64,000 bases of DNA from Alopecurus myosuroides (taxonomy: Eukaryota > Streptophyta > Magnoliopsida > Poales > Poaceae). Every line of letters starts with the position of its first letter. Position 1 is the stretch's first letter. This document shows positions 11,590-23,600 of the stretch, one piece after another. Position numbers and translations under genes: made by a program. The stretch spans positions 59,873,619 through 59,937,618 of the forward strand of contig CM054061.1 in NCBI GenBank assembly GCA_028641055.1. The letters are read 5' to 3'. The notes beneath the pieces were generated by a model. That model was not told the DNA's origin, made no database searches, and worked only from the letters and a program-made list of their open reading frames with translations.

Positions 11590-12889
11590 TGATACGTCCA
11601 TTTTGCATCACTATGGTATATCATAATTTACTGTTATACATCGATATACTTCATATTTAGAGATGATACTTATGTTATTTCATCTATTTTGCATGTTTTA
11701 TAGTTATTGGAGAATAATTTGCCACGACCAGAAATCTACTGGAAAAAGCACCGTCGACATACCATATTTCTGAAGATCAGAAGAAGAAGGGGAACATCTG
11801 AGAGTTCCTATTTTGCCAGATGATGGAGCTAGCCAGGAGGGGAGATAGAAGGGGGCGTGCCCGCCCTTGTCCGCGCCACCAGGTTGTGTGGCTGCCCCTT
11901 CGCGTACTTCATCCCCCCAAACTCTAACACCTGTAGAACCCTCAAGAAAATATTCCGCCACTTCCAAAGGGCGGAAACCAACAGAGAGAGAAAAGCTCTC
12001 CAGCATTGAGAAATCTGCCGGGGAAATTCCTCCCCGGAGTGGGGAAATCATCGCCATCGTCACCACCATCGCACCAGGCATCATCAAGATCATCATCGTC
12101 ATCGTCATCACCACCAGCACCATCATCCTCACCATCCACCTCCATCCCTCTGTAACAATTAGGGTTCTATATCGTTGTTCTTCACGAGATCTCTCTCCCG
12201 GTGTGGATTACTTGTTAGTAGTTGATGCTTACGAGATTTATCAGTATTTGAACTTTATGAGCAGATTTTTATTCATCATTATGTCACCTCTGATCATGAT
12301 CCATATGATGTCTCGTGAGTAGTTCGTTTAGTTCTTGAGGACATGGGAGAAGTCAAGATGTTAGTAGTGGCATTATGTTGAAGTAATATTTAGTGGTTTG
12401 ATATTTAAGTTGTGGAGCTATTCTTCTAGTGGTGTCATGTGAACGTTGACTACATGACACTTCACCTTTATGGGACTAGAGGGATGCATTGTGTATTTGG
12501 CTACTGATTGTGGGGTTGCCGGAGTGACAGAAACGTAAACCCCCGTTAGGAAACCGATGCACGAGGGAGTGTAGGATCCGAGAGTTTAATGTTGTGGTTA
12601 CATTTATCTTAATTACTTTCTTGTAGTTGCGGATCCTTGCAAGGGGTATAATCGCAAGCATGTATTAGTCCAAGTAGGGTGGTGCATTAGCATAGGTTCA
12701 CCCACACAACACCTATCAAAACAATAATTATTAGGCAACTGTATGAAGCAAAAGCACTTGAAGAAATTTCCATGTGTCCTCGAGAACGTTTAGTCATCAT
12801 AAGTAAACCAACCGGCTTGTCCTTTGCTCTAAAAAGGATTGGGACACTTGCTACAATTATTATTACTGTATTTTATTTACTCGCACTTC
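11590..12889 (+). repeat. Truncated LTR of a second gypsy family (TGATACGTCCATTTTGC type)
   Basis: It begins TGATACGTCCATTTTGCATC. The middle has the leader-like 'cagcattgagaaatctgccgg' region and the downstream 'gacatgggagaagtc' and 'tcctttgctctaaaaagg' text typical of long Triticeae gypsy LTRs. The end is missing: at about 12889 it passes directly into the interior of an element A-like sequence. The duplicate at 44669-45706 has the same junction but lacks about 313 bp (12439-12751). Confidence 0.7.
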
Positions 12890-13325
12890 ATATGGGAGCC
12901 GCTATTGTGAATCCAGTTGGCTTGTGACGTACTGTATTTTCTGTTTACCATTCGTTGACATTACCATACACCTCTCCTAAAATATAGACACTCCTCAATG
13001 GTATGTGATTGTTGGTAGGAACCCGATGATCCGGTTAGCCATGATTTGTGAAAGATGGATGGGAGGAGTGTCAAACTTTTAATACCTCTGTTTAATAAAA
13101 TAAAAAGCTCTAACACATGAGTGATCCCTGCTTCCCTCCGCGAAGGGCCTTTCTTTTACTTTTATGTTGAGTCTCCATCTTCTAACTTTATGCAAAGTTG
13201 AGAGAGCATTTTTGCCATTCTGAATTTTATGTGCATTTCTCCCAGAAACATCAATAATTGATTCATGATGTGATATTGTTTGTTCTCAAACTATTTGCTC
13301 TATTCTTCGTCTTGAACTTTGAAGG
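12890..13325 (+). mobile_element. 3' interior fragment of an element A-like retrotransposon
   Basis: From 'gggagccgct' onward it is similar to 7677-8110 of element A (same 'ttggcttgtgacgtactg' and 'gattcggttagccatg' landmarks) but more diverged than A is from B. It is cut by the assembly gap. The homologous locus at 45707-46471 continues to a purine-rich tract and an LTR, so those parts are expected in the gap. Confidence 0.7.
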
Positions 13326-13425
13326 NNNNNNNNNNNNNNNNNNNNNNNNNNNNNNNNNNNNNNNNNNNNNNNNNNNNNNNNNNNNNNNNNNNNNNNNNNN
13401 NNNNNNNNNNNNNNNNNNNNNNNNN
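13326..13425. other. Assembly gap (100 N)
   Basis: Exactly 100 ambiguous bases, the usual placeholder for a gap of unknown size. Sequence before it ends '...gaactttgaagg', which in the duplicate locus (about 46139) continues for at least 330 bp of interior plus a 1.6-kb LTR. Open frames crossing the gap are meaningless. Confidence 0.98.
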
Positions 13426-13429
13426 TTGA

Positions 13430-14760
13430 GATTGGTACAATGTCGACACATGGCCCTAAAAGCAAGTCAACGTCTTGAGTTCGGATGCTAGCGCACCCTC
13501 AAGAAATTGTGAGTTATAAATTCCACGTCTTTTCTATGGCCTTAAAAGCACCTCCGAAGCGATCTTTTCTCCCCTCCACACCCATGCAAAGGTTGCAGGT
13601 AGCGAGCGTGCGAGCTTAGACACAACCAGGGCCGTTCAGGTATAATCCTATGTTAACGTTTGAGGGGTAATTCCTCTTGAGTCTATTGGCTTCGTTAATT
13701 TTCCAAATATTCCAATCTACGCGCTAGCTGTATAAGGTCTCGCTCAAACCGTGGTTGACGCTACACATGATCCTGATCTGCATATAGTATACTTGACCTT
13801 TTTCTCAAGATGCAATGTGCAACTATAAATCGTAGGGATGGATATTAGGGCGGAGTATACTGGTGCATCTAGCCCGTCACCTTGAAGAATCTTGGGAAAA
13901 TGCCATTCTAGATGCCTCTAAATCCTAGCATGCCCGAAGTCGGACATGGATAACCACACAAAGTATTGATTGAAAATAGTGGTGTTCTTCTCATATGGTG
14001 GAAATACTATGGGAGTGAAGCCTCTTCGTCTGGCTTATATTTCCTTCTATCGCAGATGGTGTGTGAAAATTTAATATTGTACCAACTATTCGATTATCTA
14101 CATTCGTTGTCATACTATGTGTGGCTTTAGTTGTGGCAATAATTTATAGCTCACTTCTCATGGAAATTTCAGGACATTATGTCCAGCCAATTTAAGATTT
14201 ACATCATTTTTAGGCTTCTATACAAATTTAGGTGGAAATAACTTGTTTATGTATTGTGATATTTATTTATAAAAAACGGAAAAATGTTTCATTTTTTGCG
14301 GCATCTTTTACCTTCGTAATAGTTTTCCATGAGATTAGTCTATACTCTGAAAATTTAAAATTGAAAAATATACTGTACATGGTAAGTACATAAACTTCTC
14401 ATATATGTCTAGTTTAGTATATCAACATGTAAATTTTTTAGCTTCTTACATCCAGATGCAGAAGTGATATACCTTAGGTCCAAATCACAGGCTAACCGAG
14501 CTAATAATACCAATGTGGCATGCTGACGTAGACCATTTGCATCGTGACAGACATTAGGATAGTCACCTAATTTGCTTAAGTAGCCGCACCCATAGGTGAA
14601 TATTAGGAAACAGTAAGTTTACTTATTACTAGTTCACGTAAAATGACAGTATTATGGAAAAAGCACATATGATCGCATTAATCATATTAGTTAAGATGGA
14701 TAATCTGTCGAACTCAATTAAGTTCAATGTCATTTTGTTGCCGAGTATTGCACCCGCCAT
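13430..14760 (+). repeat. Unclassified dispersed repeat, copy 1 (left part)
   Basis: The first part matches 62557-63400 ('gtcttgagttcggatgctagcgc', 'ttccacgtcttttcta', 'tatggtggaaatactatggga'). From about 13860 to 14700 it also matches 56740-57610. No coding frame is recognised. Diverged pieces of the same family are at 17590-17950 and 59940-60290. The family is AT-rich with internal near-repeats ('aggtggaaataa.ttgtttatgta' occurs twice per copy). The element class is unknown because no termini could be defined. Confidence 0.6.
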
Positions 14761-14769
14761 TGGACTACG

Positions 14770-15225
14770 CTAAGGAGTCTAGCTCTCACCTTTCATGTTC
14801 CTCTATCACTATCGCACTTTCTGCGTTTATTAGTGATGCTATGGAAACCAAGGCTTAGATCATGTAAGCATTTTCCCCACAAAACCAAAAGTATCAGACT
14901 TACTGTTTGCTTGCGGATGATACATTGCTTTTCTTCAATTCCGAGCAGTCGATGAACAAACTTCCGTTGTAAAGAATAGCATTAACAAGTATGAGTTTTT
15001 GCATATGGAAGCACAGAAGCCCAACCAAGTGTGTTCCATGTTGAAGGGCGTGCTGGAGGTGACACGGACGGGTTTTGAAGCAATTTTTTTGGGGCGACCA
15101 TCCCTCAGTGGAATGAACAAAGGAAAAGTTTCAAACATGGATTGGGCGGAGAAATATGTCTCTGCGTGTGGTAAAGAAGTGCTCTCACAATCTGTAGTCC
15201 AAGTGCTTCCTATGTACACGTGATG
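14770..15225 (+). pseudogene. LINE reverse-transcriptase fragment
   Basis: One frame has LLFADDTLLFF-like coding around 14900-14935 (the reverse-transcriptase catalytic box, here read as CLRMIHCFS in the shifted frame). Another frame from 14999 to 15222 encodes the following thumb region, ending GKEVLSQSVVQVLPMYT, which matches the plant LINE pattern 'GKEVLIKAVAQAIPTY'. Frameshifts and stops separate the parts. It sits inside the dispersed repeat (copy 1) and is absent from the copies at 57240 and 63400, so it is a secondary insertion. Confidence 0.65.
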
Positions 15226-15535
15226 AGTGTATATATGATCTCCGAAATTTTTAACTGTACAAACTTTTTTATTCTCTATTCAACTGTGTAAATATATAGT
15301 TCACTGACCAACGAAAAATATAAGGACTTTATAATTTAGATTTTACATAGTTTTGTAGCATCTATACATAGGTGGAAATAAATTGTTTATGTATAAAGGT
15401 ATTTATACTCAACGGACAAATGTTTCATTTCTTCCGTGATATTTCACGTTTAAAAAAAAGTCCACGTGTTTTATGTGTACTAAAAAAATTAAGAATATTA
15501 CAATATTCATGCTTAGTGCAGAAACCCGGGGTGCT
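15226..15535 (+). repeat. Unclassified dispersed repeat, copy 1 (right part)
   Basis: It matches 63410-63705 closely, including the shared end 'acaatattcatgcttagtgcagaaac'. The right edge of similarity, about 15528, coincides with the start of C-rich CACTA-like sequence. Confidence 0.6.
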
Positions 15536-15740
15536 TGGTTCCAGGTTGGTTGAGACTAACCCACCCACACCCCCCCCCCCCCCCCCCCCGCGCGCGCCCT
15601 AGTCCCGGTTGTCACAAACCGGCACTAAACGACCTCCACGTGGCTGCGGTAAAGAGTTGGGGTGGAGGACAAAAGATTTTGTGTTTATTTATTTATTTTG
15701 GTGAACTTTTGAGTAATAAAGCCCTTTATCAAAAAAAAAA
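15536..15740 (+). mobile_element. CACTA-type subterminal scrap and LINE-like 3' tail
   Basis: A run of about 20 C is followed by 'tagtcccggttgtcacaaac', the subterminal motif found in the CACTA elements at 17988 and 50175. The end, 'gagtaataaagccctttatc' plus A10 (15729-15738), has the form of a plant LINE 3' tail. Neither element can be delimited. Confidence 0.4.
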
Positions 15741-17590
15741 TTGGGGTTAGGTTTATTTTTTTCAAAAAAATTATTTAAATTGTTTAACCGGTTCCCAGCA
15801 CGCTTTAGTTTTATCTCTAATTATTCTTAATTTCAATTCAAATCGCTCACTTCTAGTGACACTTGCCAAAAGGTCACCCATCTGCCGTCCAAAGCTTATC
15901 TTCAGTAGCAATCCATGCGAAGAACTTGACCTTGGGGAGGGTGTGGCGGGGGCAAAATCTTCCAATCCATACTCTTCACATTAGTGTAGGTAGCACGGAA
16001 AAACGATATATATATCCGATGAAAATGACACACAAGTCTTTTGGGTGTTTAGGGAAAAAAAAATGATATTTGTAGCTACATACAAATGAGATCTACATCT
16101 CCACAAGCTTATGTTGTCAGCATTTCAGTAAGATGCACGGAATTTTGAATTTGTGGCCTCACAATCCGAATCCAGCGCAGAGAACCTCATCTGCGTAGTG
16201 ACTTTTCAAGTACACAGATATCTTCAGAGGGAAAATACCTGCACAAGTATTGAAGTGAAGAGAAGCTACGCACGTACCCAACCAGTTATTCACCGCTTCG
16301 TCGCCCACAGCCGGCAGTCCCAAGTACAAGCTCAGCATCAACGCTGGCTATACCAACAAAGAGCAGTTCCGAGCTCTCGGCGCGCGCGGCAGATGGCGTC
16401 GAAGCTGCCTGCGCCAGGCCCGTGCTTGTATATCTCTAGTCTATCTTCTAGCTTAGACAGCAGCCGTTACTGCCCGTTACACAACTATTTTTTAGATGCA
16501 GCGACGCTAGCTAAATAGACCTCAAACGTGAGATTTTGAACGACTAACCCAATAGCTCTGATTTTATAAAGAATTCTCTTTGACTGTGGTTTTGTGAAAC
16601 TTGTTATTTTGAGGTGATCTAAATTTATTTATGCTGATAAAAGAGCGAACTTCTGACGAGTGGCACGGAGCGCCTCGCGGTACGGTACGAGTTGTTATCA
16701 AGTTGGAGTTGCATTCACCGTCACCGACCTAGTTAGGCCAGGACCGCCTTTATATACCTCGTGTAAGCCGCCGTAGGGGACAAGCCACACATTATAAATC
16801 CCGCCGCGTTTGTAATCTCACCCGAAATAGTGAAGTATTGCTGGATGGCGTCCGTGGTTTTTTCTCTTCCTTGTTGGAAGAGTTTTCCACATTAAAATCT
16901 GGTGTCCCCGTTGGTTCTATCTTGTTTAACTTCATCGTTGTTTTGCTATTGCGTGTAACAAAACTCCTAGCCCTTATATTGTTGTACTGATATTTTCTCA
17001 ATAAATGGACAGGAGAACGAATTTGATAATCGTGCTATTACGGTTAAATCCTCTGCAATCTGGGTTGGTGAAGCCCTTTCTAGCACCTTTTAGAATGATG
17101 CCACCAAGGTGGAGCGGGCGTTCGCAATGGTCTCACCTGCCGCGCCTCGTTACAGGGTGTGGAGGAACCCATCTTTGGGGCGGACGCGCACGAGGGAAGC
17201 TGAGGGAGATAATTTGGAGTTTCCTTGGTGACTGATGATGCTGCAGGTGTGTGCCACCAGGGCCGTGTGTTGATGATACGACTGGTAGTTGTTCATGTTA
17301 TGGCTGGGGGGTTTCTCTTTCTTAATTCCGAGAAAATTATAATTTTAGGATGTTTGAAAATATGTTGGCAATCAAAGAATCAATAAGAAATTCTATACTT
17401 CGCTAAACAGAATTAATTTTTCACTCGTATCGTGGCCGATGCTAGGGATTCTTCCTCCTCCATATATGTAGCATGTGTCGGGAAAAACAAAAATACGAAT
17501 ATGAGCATCGCCCAATTGATCTCATCAATGGGTTGCAGAGGTACGACAGATGAAAGTCATGCGGAGAGGTACATATATATTGATGAGGAG
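15741..17590. other. No confident gene; one exon-like start
   Basis: No domain or element end was recognised. A leader-like segment rises in GC near 16280-16400 and has an ATG in good grass context at 16393 (MASKLPAPGPCLYISS), but it stops after about 42 codons without a splice donor in frame. A second GC-richer patch at 17090-17230 has a broken frame containing ERAFAMVSPAAPRYRVWRNP, which I cannot place. TATA-like 'tttatata' is at 16750. These may be gene fragments. Confidence 0.3.
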
Positions 17591-17987
17591 GTTATTAGAG
17601 CATCTATATCGTGATTGAATACCCCATAGTGAATTTGCCATTCCCTGTATCATTAAATCCTAGTGTGTCTAGTCCCTTGGTACATTCTCATATGGACATG
17701 GATAAGAAAAAATAAAAATAAAAAGCTAGTAAAAATATTCAAAGTCCTCTTGTATGGTGGGCATAATAGAGGCCGTTCACTTTGGCTGACTTATGTTACC
17801 CAATCTTGTTAGTGATTTATACTACCCAATCTTGCAAGAGTGATGTGTGGCACTTCAATTCAGTACCCACTTTTTAACTCTTTATTAGTTGTAGTATAAT
17901 GTACAACTATAGTTGTGGCAATAATTTACCTTTCAATTGCTCGCACGTAATTGATTTTATGATACAATCCGGTGGAGTGGAAGATAT
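17591..17987 (+). repeat. Unclassified dispersed repeat, strongly diverged copy
   Basis: It shares 'aaatcctag', 'tcatatggacatggataa', 'tgtatggtgg' and 'ttggctgacttat' in the same order as 13915-14045 and 56820-56965. It ends where a CACTA terminus begins at 17988. Confidence 0.45.
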
Positions 17988-18600
17988 CACTAGTGGGGGG
18001 CAGCTCTTTTGCCCCGGTTGGGGGGCGGGGGGGGGGGGGGGGGGGGGTTACGCACCGGCTGCCTAGCCAGGTTTCGCAAACCCGGGCTAAAGCCCCCCCT
18101 AATGACCCGGTGGTTGATACCAACCGGGGTAAAAGGGGTGCCCACGTGTGCTCTGCGCAGCGTGCAGCCCCCCCCCCCTTTACCCCGGTTGGTAACGCCA
18201 ATCAGGGCAAAAGGTTCCCTACAGCGGCAGAGATTTGGCATGTTTCTTTTTTGGCTGTTTTTTGAGGTGTTATTTCGGTGCTGTTTTTTTTCTTCGGTGA
18301 GGCTGTAAATGACATATTTTTTGCACATTGATAGTAATCATCATAAAAATCATTGCATGCATTGATATCATCAAAAGAAAATTACATTGATCTCAATTAG
18401 ATCATTACATCCGAATAGAGTTATACACATTGAGATCATTACATGCAGATCATTGTTTATACTTAACAATGCAATTTTCCATTTTCAGCTATGACCTCCT
18501 TCAGCAGAAAATCCGCAAATTCCACTTGAAATTCTTGTAAGTGGTCTGCCGGTAGGAGCTCCCTCTGGAGATCGTGAAGCGTTAAATTTATCCTTCTTCT
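17988..18600 (-). mobile_element. CACTA transposon end with protease-protein C-terminus
   Basis: The left end is CACTAGTG, followed by 'gccccggttgg' and repeated 'accccggttggta' subterminal motifs with long G and C runs (about 18024-18047, 18168-18179). At 18485-18590 the minus strand encodes LQEFQVEFADFLLKEVIAEN, the typical C-terminus of the Ulp1-like protein of grass CACTA elements, as expected close to the 3' end. The rest of the element is missing and LINE sequence begins at about 18610. No target duplication can be checked. Confidence 0.65.
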
Positions 18601-18609
18601 TAACCCTCA

Positions 18610-20650
18610 TTCACGATTGTCCTTATGTTCTCCATGATAACTGTACGGACAGTTATTGCGGGAGATTTCTCTGTTAAGTTTCATCTACGCACAAAAAATG
18701 ATGATTTTTTGTGGGCGTTAGTAGTTGTCTACGGGGCAGCTCAGGATGATAAAAAACCAGAGTTTCTGTCCGAGTTGGTTCGAATTTGCGAAGGGGAGCC
18801 CCTACCTATGATTGTTGGAGGGGATTTTAATATTATTAGAAGGCAACATGAGAAAGTAATGACAATTTTAACCCTCGATGGCCATTTATTTTTAATGCCA
18901 TAATTCAGAGTCTTGACTTGAAAGAATTAGAGATGTCAGGGAGACAATATACGTGGACTAGCAGATGGGACATTCCAACTCATGAGAAGTTGGATAGGGT
19001 TCTGGCTACCGTATCTTGCAAACAAAAATACCCTCTCGTTACGGTTCTGGCGATGGTTCACACTGAATCAGATCATGTACCGCTTCTTATTGACTCAGGA
19101 AGTTCGGCTCATCTAGGGAATAGATCGGTATTTTATTTTGAGTTGTCGGGGTTGCATCAAGAAGGTTTTTTTGAGTTGATCAAGGAGCAATGGAACTCCG
19201 TGGTGACGGGGGAGACTCCTATTGAGAGGTGGCAGAATAAAATCCGACATCTCCGTAGTTTCTTACGAGGGTGGGCAAAAAATTTGAGCGGGGAATACAA
19301 GAGATTGAGGGAGAAGTTGATTCTCCTTATTCAAGAATTAGATTTGAAAGCGGAGTGTGGTCCTCTTTCAGTTGATTAAATGAGGGCCAAGAGAGAGGCT
19401 GACTCTCACTTATCTAAACTTCGTCGTGATGAGGAGTCTAAGTGGGCTCAACGTGTCAAGGTTAGACACATTCAATAGGGTGGAAATAATACAAGATATT
19501 TTCACCTCATAGCCAATGGGAAGCGTCAAAAGAAGATGATCTTTCAGTTAGAACAGGATGAGGGTACAATCATTGGCCAGGAAAATCTGAAATATTTATT
19601 TCTGAGTACTATAAAAAGTTGTTTGGGGCGCCGGCTCCAACTACGGTGTCGATGTTTGAATCGAGAGTGGATGATATTGCTCAGGTTTCCGGGTTGGAGA
19701 ATAATATTCTAACACGACCTTTTTTCTGAAGAGGAGGTGTTCGATGCTATTTCTCAGATGGAGTTAAATAAAGCACCGGGACCGGATGGGTTTCCGGCAG
19801 AATTCTATAAGAAATTTTGGGTGGTTCTTAAGGATGATCTTATGGCATTATTTTCACAGCTGCATGCTGGTGATTTAAATTTGTTCAAATTGAATTTTGG
19901 TGTCATAACATTGCTTCCTAAGAACGAAGATGCTAGCCGCATTGAGCAATATAGACCAATATGTTTGCTTAACGTTAGTTTTAAGATTTTTACGAAGGTC
20001 GGAACAAATAGGGTGACGTTGATTGCGCAAAAGGTGATTAGACCTTCTCAGGCAGCTTTTCTCCCAGACAGAAATATTCTGGAGGGAGTTGTGGTGCTTC
20101 ATGAAACGATTCATGAGTTGAAGCGTAAAAAATTAGATGGGGTCTTGCTTAAGATTGATTTTGAGAAAGCCTACGATAAAGTGAATTGGGTGTTTCTTCA
20201 GCAAACTCTCTGCACGAAAGGCTTCACGCCGCAGTGGTTTGAGTAGGTTGCTAGGTTTGTGCAGGGAGGGAGTGTGGGGATAAAGGTGAACGATGACATA
20301 GGTCATTTCTTCCAAACCTTGAAGGGATTGCGTCAAGGTGATCCATTGTCCCCTATTATTTTTAACCTGGTAGCTGATATGTTAGCGGTACTAATTGCTA
20401 GGGCTAAGGAGGAGGGTAGAATAGGTGGTTTGGTACCCCCATCTAGTAGAAGGTGGTGTGTAGATTTTGCAGTGCGCTGACGACACGATCTTATTCCTTG
20501 AGCATGACCTGGAAAAAGCGGTTAATATGAAGCTTTTGTTAGCCTTCTTTGAACAGCTTTCGGGTCTAAAGAATTTTTTTCACAAAAGTGAGATTTTTTG
20601 CTTTGGTATCATCAACATATCCCGATGTCGAAGACTATATTGTTTGCATT
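18610..20650 (+). pseudogene. LINE retrotransposon, endonuclease and reverse transcriptase, degenerate
   Basis: Three broken frames follow the order of a plant L1-type ORF2. An apurinic endonuclease domain (18625-19379) contains VVYGAAQDD, MIVGGDFNIIRR and SDHVPLLI. A reverse-transcriptase domain (19737-20652) contains LNKAPGPDGFPAEFYKKFW, YRPICLLNVSFKIFTKV, DFEKAYDKVNW and LRQGDPLSPIIFNLVAD. The catalytic box reads CADDTILFLEHD instead of YADD. Frameshifts and stops occur near 18903, 19379, 19480, 19730, 20246 and 20470. Sequence stops in the palm, with no 3' tail, so the copy is truncated at its 3' side by a later event. It lies directly after CACTA debris. Confidence 0.9.
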
Positions 20651-20652
20651 GA

Positions 20653-23600
20653 GAGAAATAGAAATATCACTTGAATTGTAATTGTTTATACTTTGCAGGA
20701 CTACGGAAGATCCTATTCAATGACCAGTCCTACGACTCTGAATTTGCGCAGCGCATTTCGCTGCCCTGAGCTAACCCAGGAGTGAAAAAGGTTCCAGCTG
20801 TTACACTGGTCCTATTATTTTTACCGAGTAAACCTACTCTATTCTAATTCAGCTATGGTTTTGTTGCATAGGTTCTTCTTCACAACACTTGCATTTTTTG
20901 TTATTTGGTTTGCCTCAAGTCTTGATCTCCATGCTCAAGGTAATACATACTAAAAATACCATGGATAGTTTTTATATGAATATCACACTTAATGCTTTGG
21001 GTGATACTTATAGATACTAAGCACCTTTTTCTTGACACAGAATAAATACCGAATCTTGCTTTACTTTTTTAATGAGATATGTTGGTAAATATGGAAATTA
21101 TCAGTGCACCCGTATTACACATTTTAGACTTCCGTAGGTACAATTTGAACAGCGTTTCTGCTCAAGCTTTTTTCTGAGACTCGTGTAGAAAACCCTCCTA
21201 CACATGGGAGGTGCTTGAGATTTCTGTCTCTGAAGGTGACACCATGCTACTTTGCTTCAAGTATTTTAGGTGGATGAATCTGTGCTCAGTTTTTGATATA
21301 AGTAATTACACTTCAAGAAGTTGTTCATCTCATATCATTGCGTCTCTTATCAGCATATAATTGATAGTATTTTAACAACAACAACATCCATGTACTATAG
21401 GGAGAGTAAACGTTGTTTATGACATCATGCTCCATACTAGCTGTGGCACATGTCTCTATTATTATCTTCATAGCTGACAGAGCCGGTTGCAAATTATCAT
21501 TGCCCTTAAATTGTCAATTATGAATCATGGTGCTATCTTTTCATTACTTGTGGCGACCACATGAGAAGATCATTGAAAAGCTGTAGCCGATGTGGTAACT
21601 CCACTCTCGAGATGTATCTGGGAATGGAGGAAATAAATTTAGTGGTGTAGTTCCTACTGTACGAAAGCTAATGAACCCTTTGTGGTGTAGATGGAAACTG
21701 CAGGACCTTTTGTGGTGTAGATGGAAACTGATTAAGAGCATGCATATCAGTTTTGTCTAGAACTATTGTATGTTATTCTGGACATGATTACATTTCTGCA
21801 AGTTACTATATCATTAGTTTTTGGAAGAGGAAAACCTCGAAGGAAATCCGCCTTGTAAATCTTTCCTGATGCATGAGTGTGCCTATGGATCATTTGTTTT
21901 TTTACACAGCACAAAACATATGCAACTTTCACAGCTCTTGCAACCTATTACAAAGAAGTCATTCTTTTTTAAACCAGAAGTAATTGTTGTATGGTGGCAT
22001 TTTTTCTGCAACGAGGATGCATGTTCCCCCCTGAGATACAATGTATTATAGCTGGCTTTTATATAAAATTGCAGTTTTTAGAACATGTTTTAATCATCTA
22101 TAGAATATTTTAGTAGTAAATATTAGCTTTAGCTATAATCTCGGTAGAAAGCGAGCGTTTTGAGCGTAGCTGCGTCGTTTTGTGTCTGTGAATGTGGGTC
22201 CTTTAATTTTTTGCTGTCGCTGGGTGTAGCCCGGCTCATTCATATGTCCGTGCGCTGCAGCTGTCGTCGAGCTGGTGGTCGGTGCGTTGACCACGTGTGT
22301 GTGTGTGATGTAGTTATTGTGACTCGTGGGATGGTGACCTTATCCTCTACGGCATCAATTCTCGAGTGATGGAGAGAGGCAGTGGAAGCTAGGGCCCCGG
22401 CGCCGCCATGTCCCTCCGGCCACCATCTGACCTCGGCGCCACCAACAACCCTTCACCAAATCGTTGGTGCCCTATACTCCATGCGTTGTGTTCCCGTTCC
22501 TGTGCCAAACGCCGCGACCCTCTCCGCCCCCACACCGGCCGTCGTTTCCCTCCCCTCGAACTGGCTGCCATCGGCACTAGACAACATACACAGCCGCACC
22601 ATCGGAGGAGGTCGCCGCCGAGGACCCTGCCCGCCTCTGCCCCGTTGTCATCAAGCTCGCCTTCCAGCTCTCCATTAAGGTCGTTGTCCGGTGGTGACGT
22701 AGAAACCTGGCGCTGTCTGCTGCAGCTTCGTGGATAGTGAGGTTGTTCAGAGGCAAGTTATTACCGGCTGTTTCATATGATCAATTTGTGTGGCGCAGAT
22801 TAGTTCTTTAGGAGTTAGCATGAGAAATTCTCCCTTTTAATCGAGTGGCACTGAAATCAAAGACCTGCAGTTTGCGTGTTGTGCCAGCAGTTATTAACCA
22901 CCTTATCCTGACATTGTTAGCTAAGACTTTGCGATGTTTGCAGTGGGTGTATCCGATTTACAGATGATACAATCCAAGTCACCAATCTCCTGAAAAAAAG
23001 AGTCCCAAAGGTAACCATAGTACTTTGTTATGTCACCCGCCACTTCGTTGTGGCAGGCTGTGGCTTCGGCGACAGTGTCCCTTGTCAGCGGTCCTGTAGT
23101 CGAAGTGGTAGAGAGACAGGGTTTGATTTGAGTCCACCCGGGAGATATTTATTCCTTTGATTTAATGGGTGTGGTAGCATTTTAGTGTAGGTTCCAAACA
23201 TCTTGACATGTCGATATCTATCTTATGCTTCATTCATATCTATCAATTTGTGAGCCTCAAAATTTGCCTAAAGAAAGGTTAACGTCGTTGCTATAAAAAT
23301 TCAGACATGGAACATAAAGGTGATGACAATATTCTTGTTGAATCTTAGTAGGCTTCCTTATGGGAGGTCAATGGTATAGTTCAGACTGAGAACCCAATAT
23401 CCAGAGGCTAATGCTATTATAGTTGTTCCTCTATTATTTCTCAGTGTGCATTCCTAGAATAGAACAGAGCAGGCTAACGGAAGTTGTATGTCGAATAAAT
23501 CTTTGATATATATTTTATTTGTTGCTGCGTTATGTCTGCAACTCATTTCCATTGGTAGTGGGTAGGCACTGCCGTGGTACCATCTAGATCCAAAGCCAGT

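Noticed and set aside
13258..13491. Open frames crossing the N-gap
   Set aside because: The 100 N positions are a placeholder, so continuity is not real.
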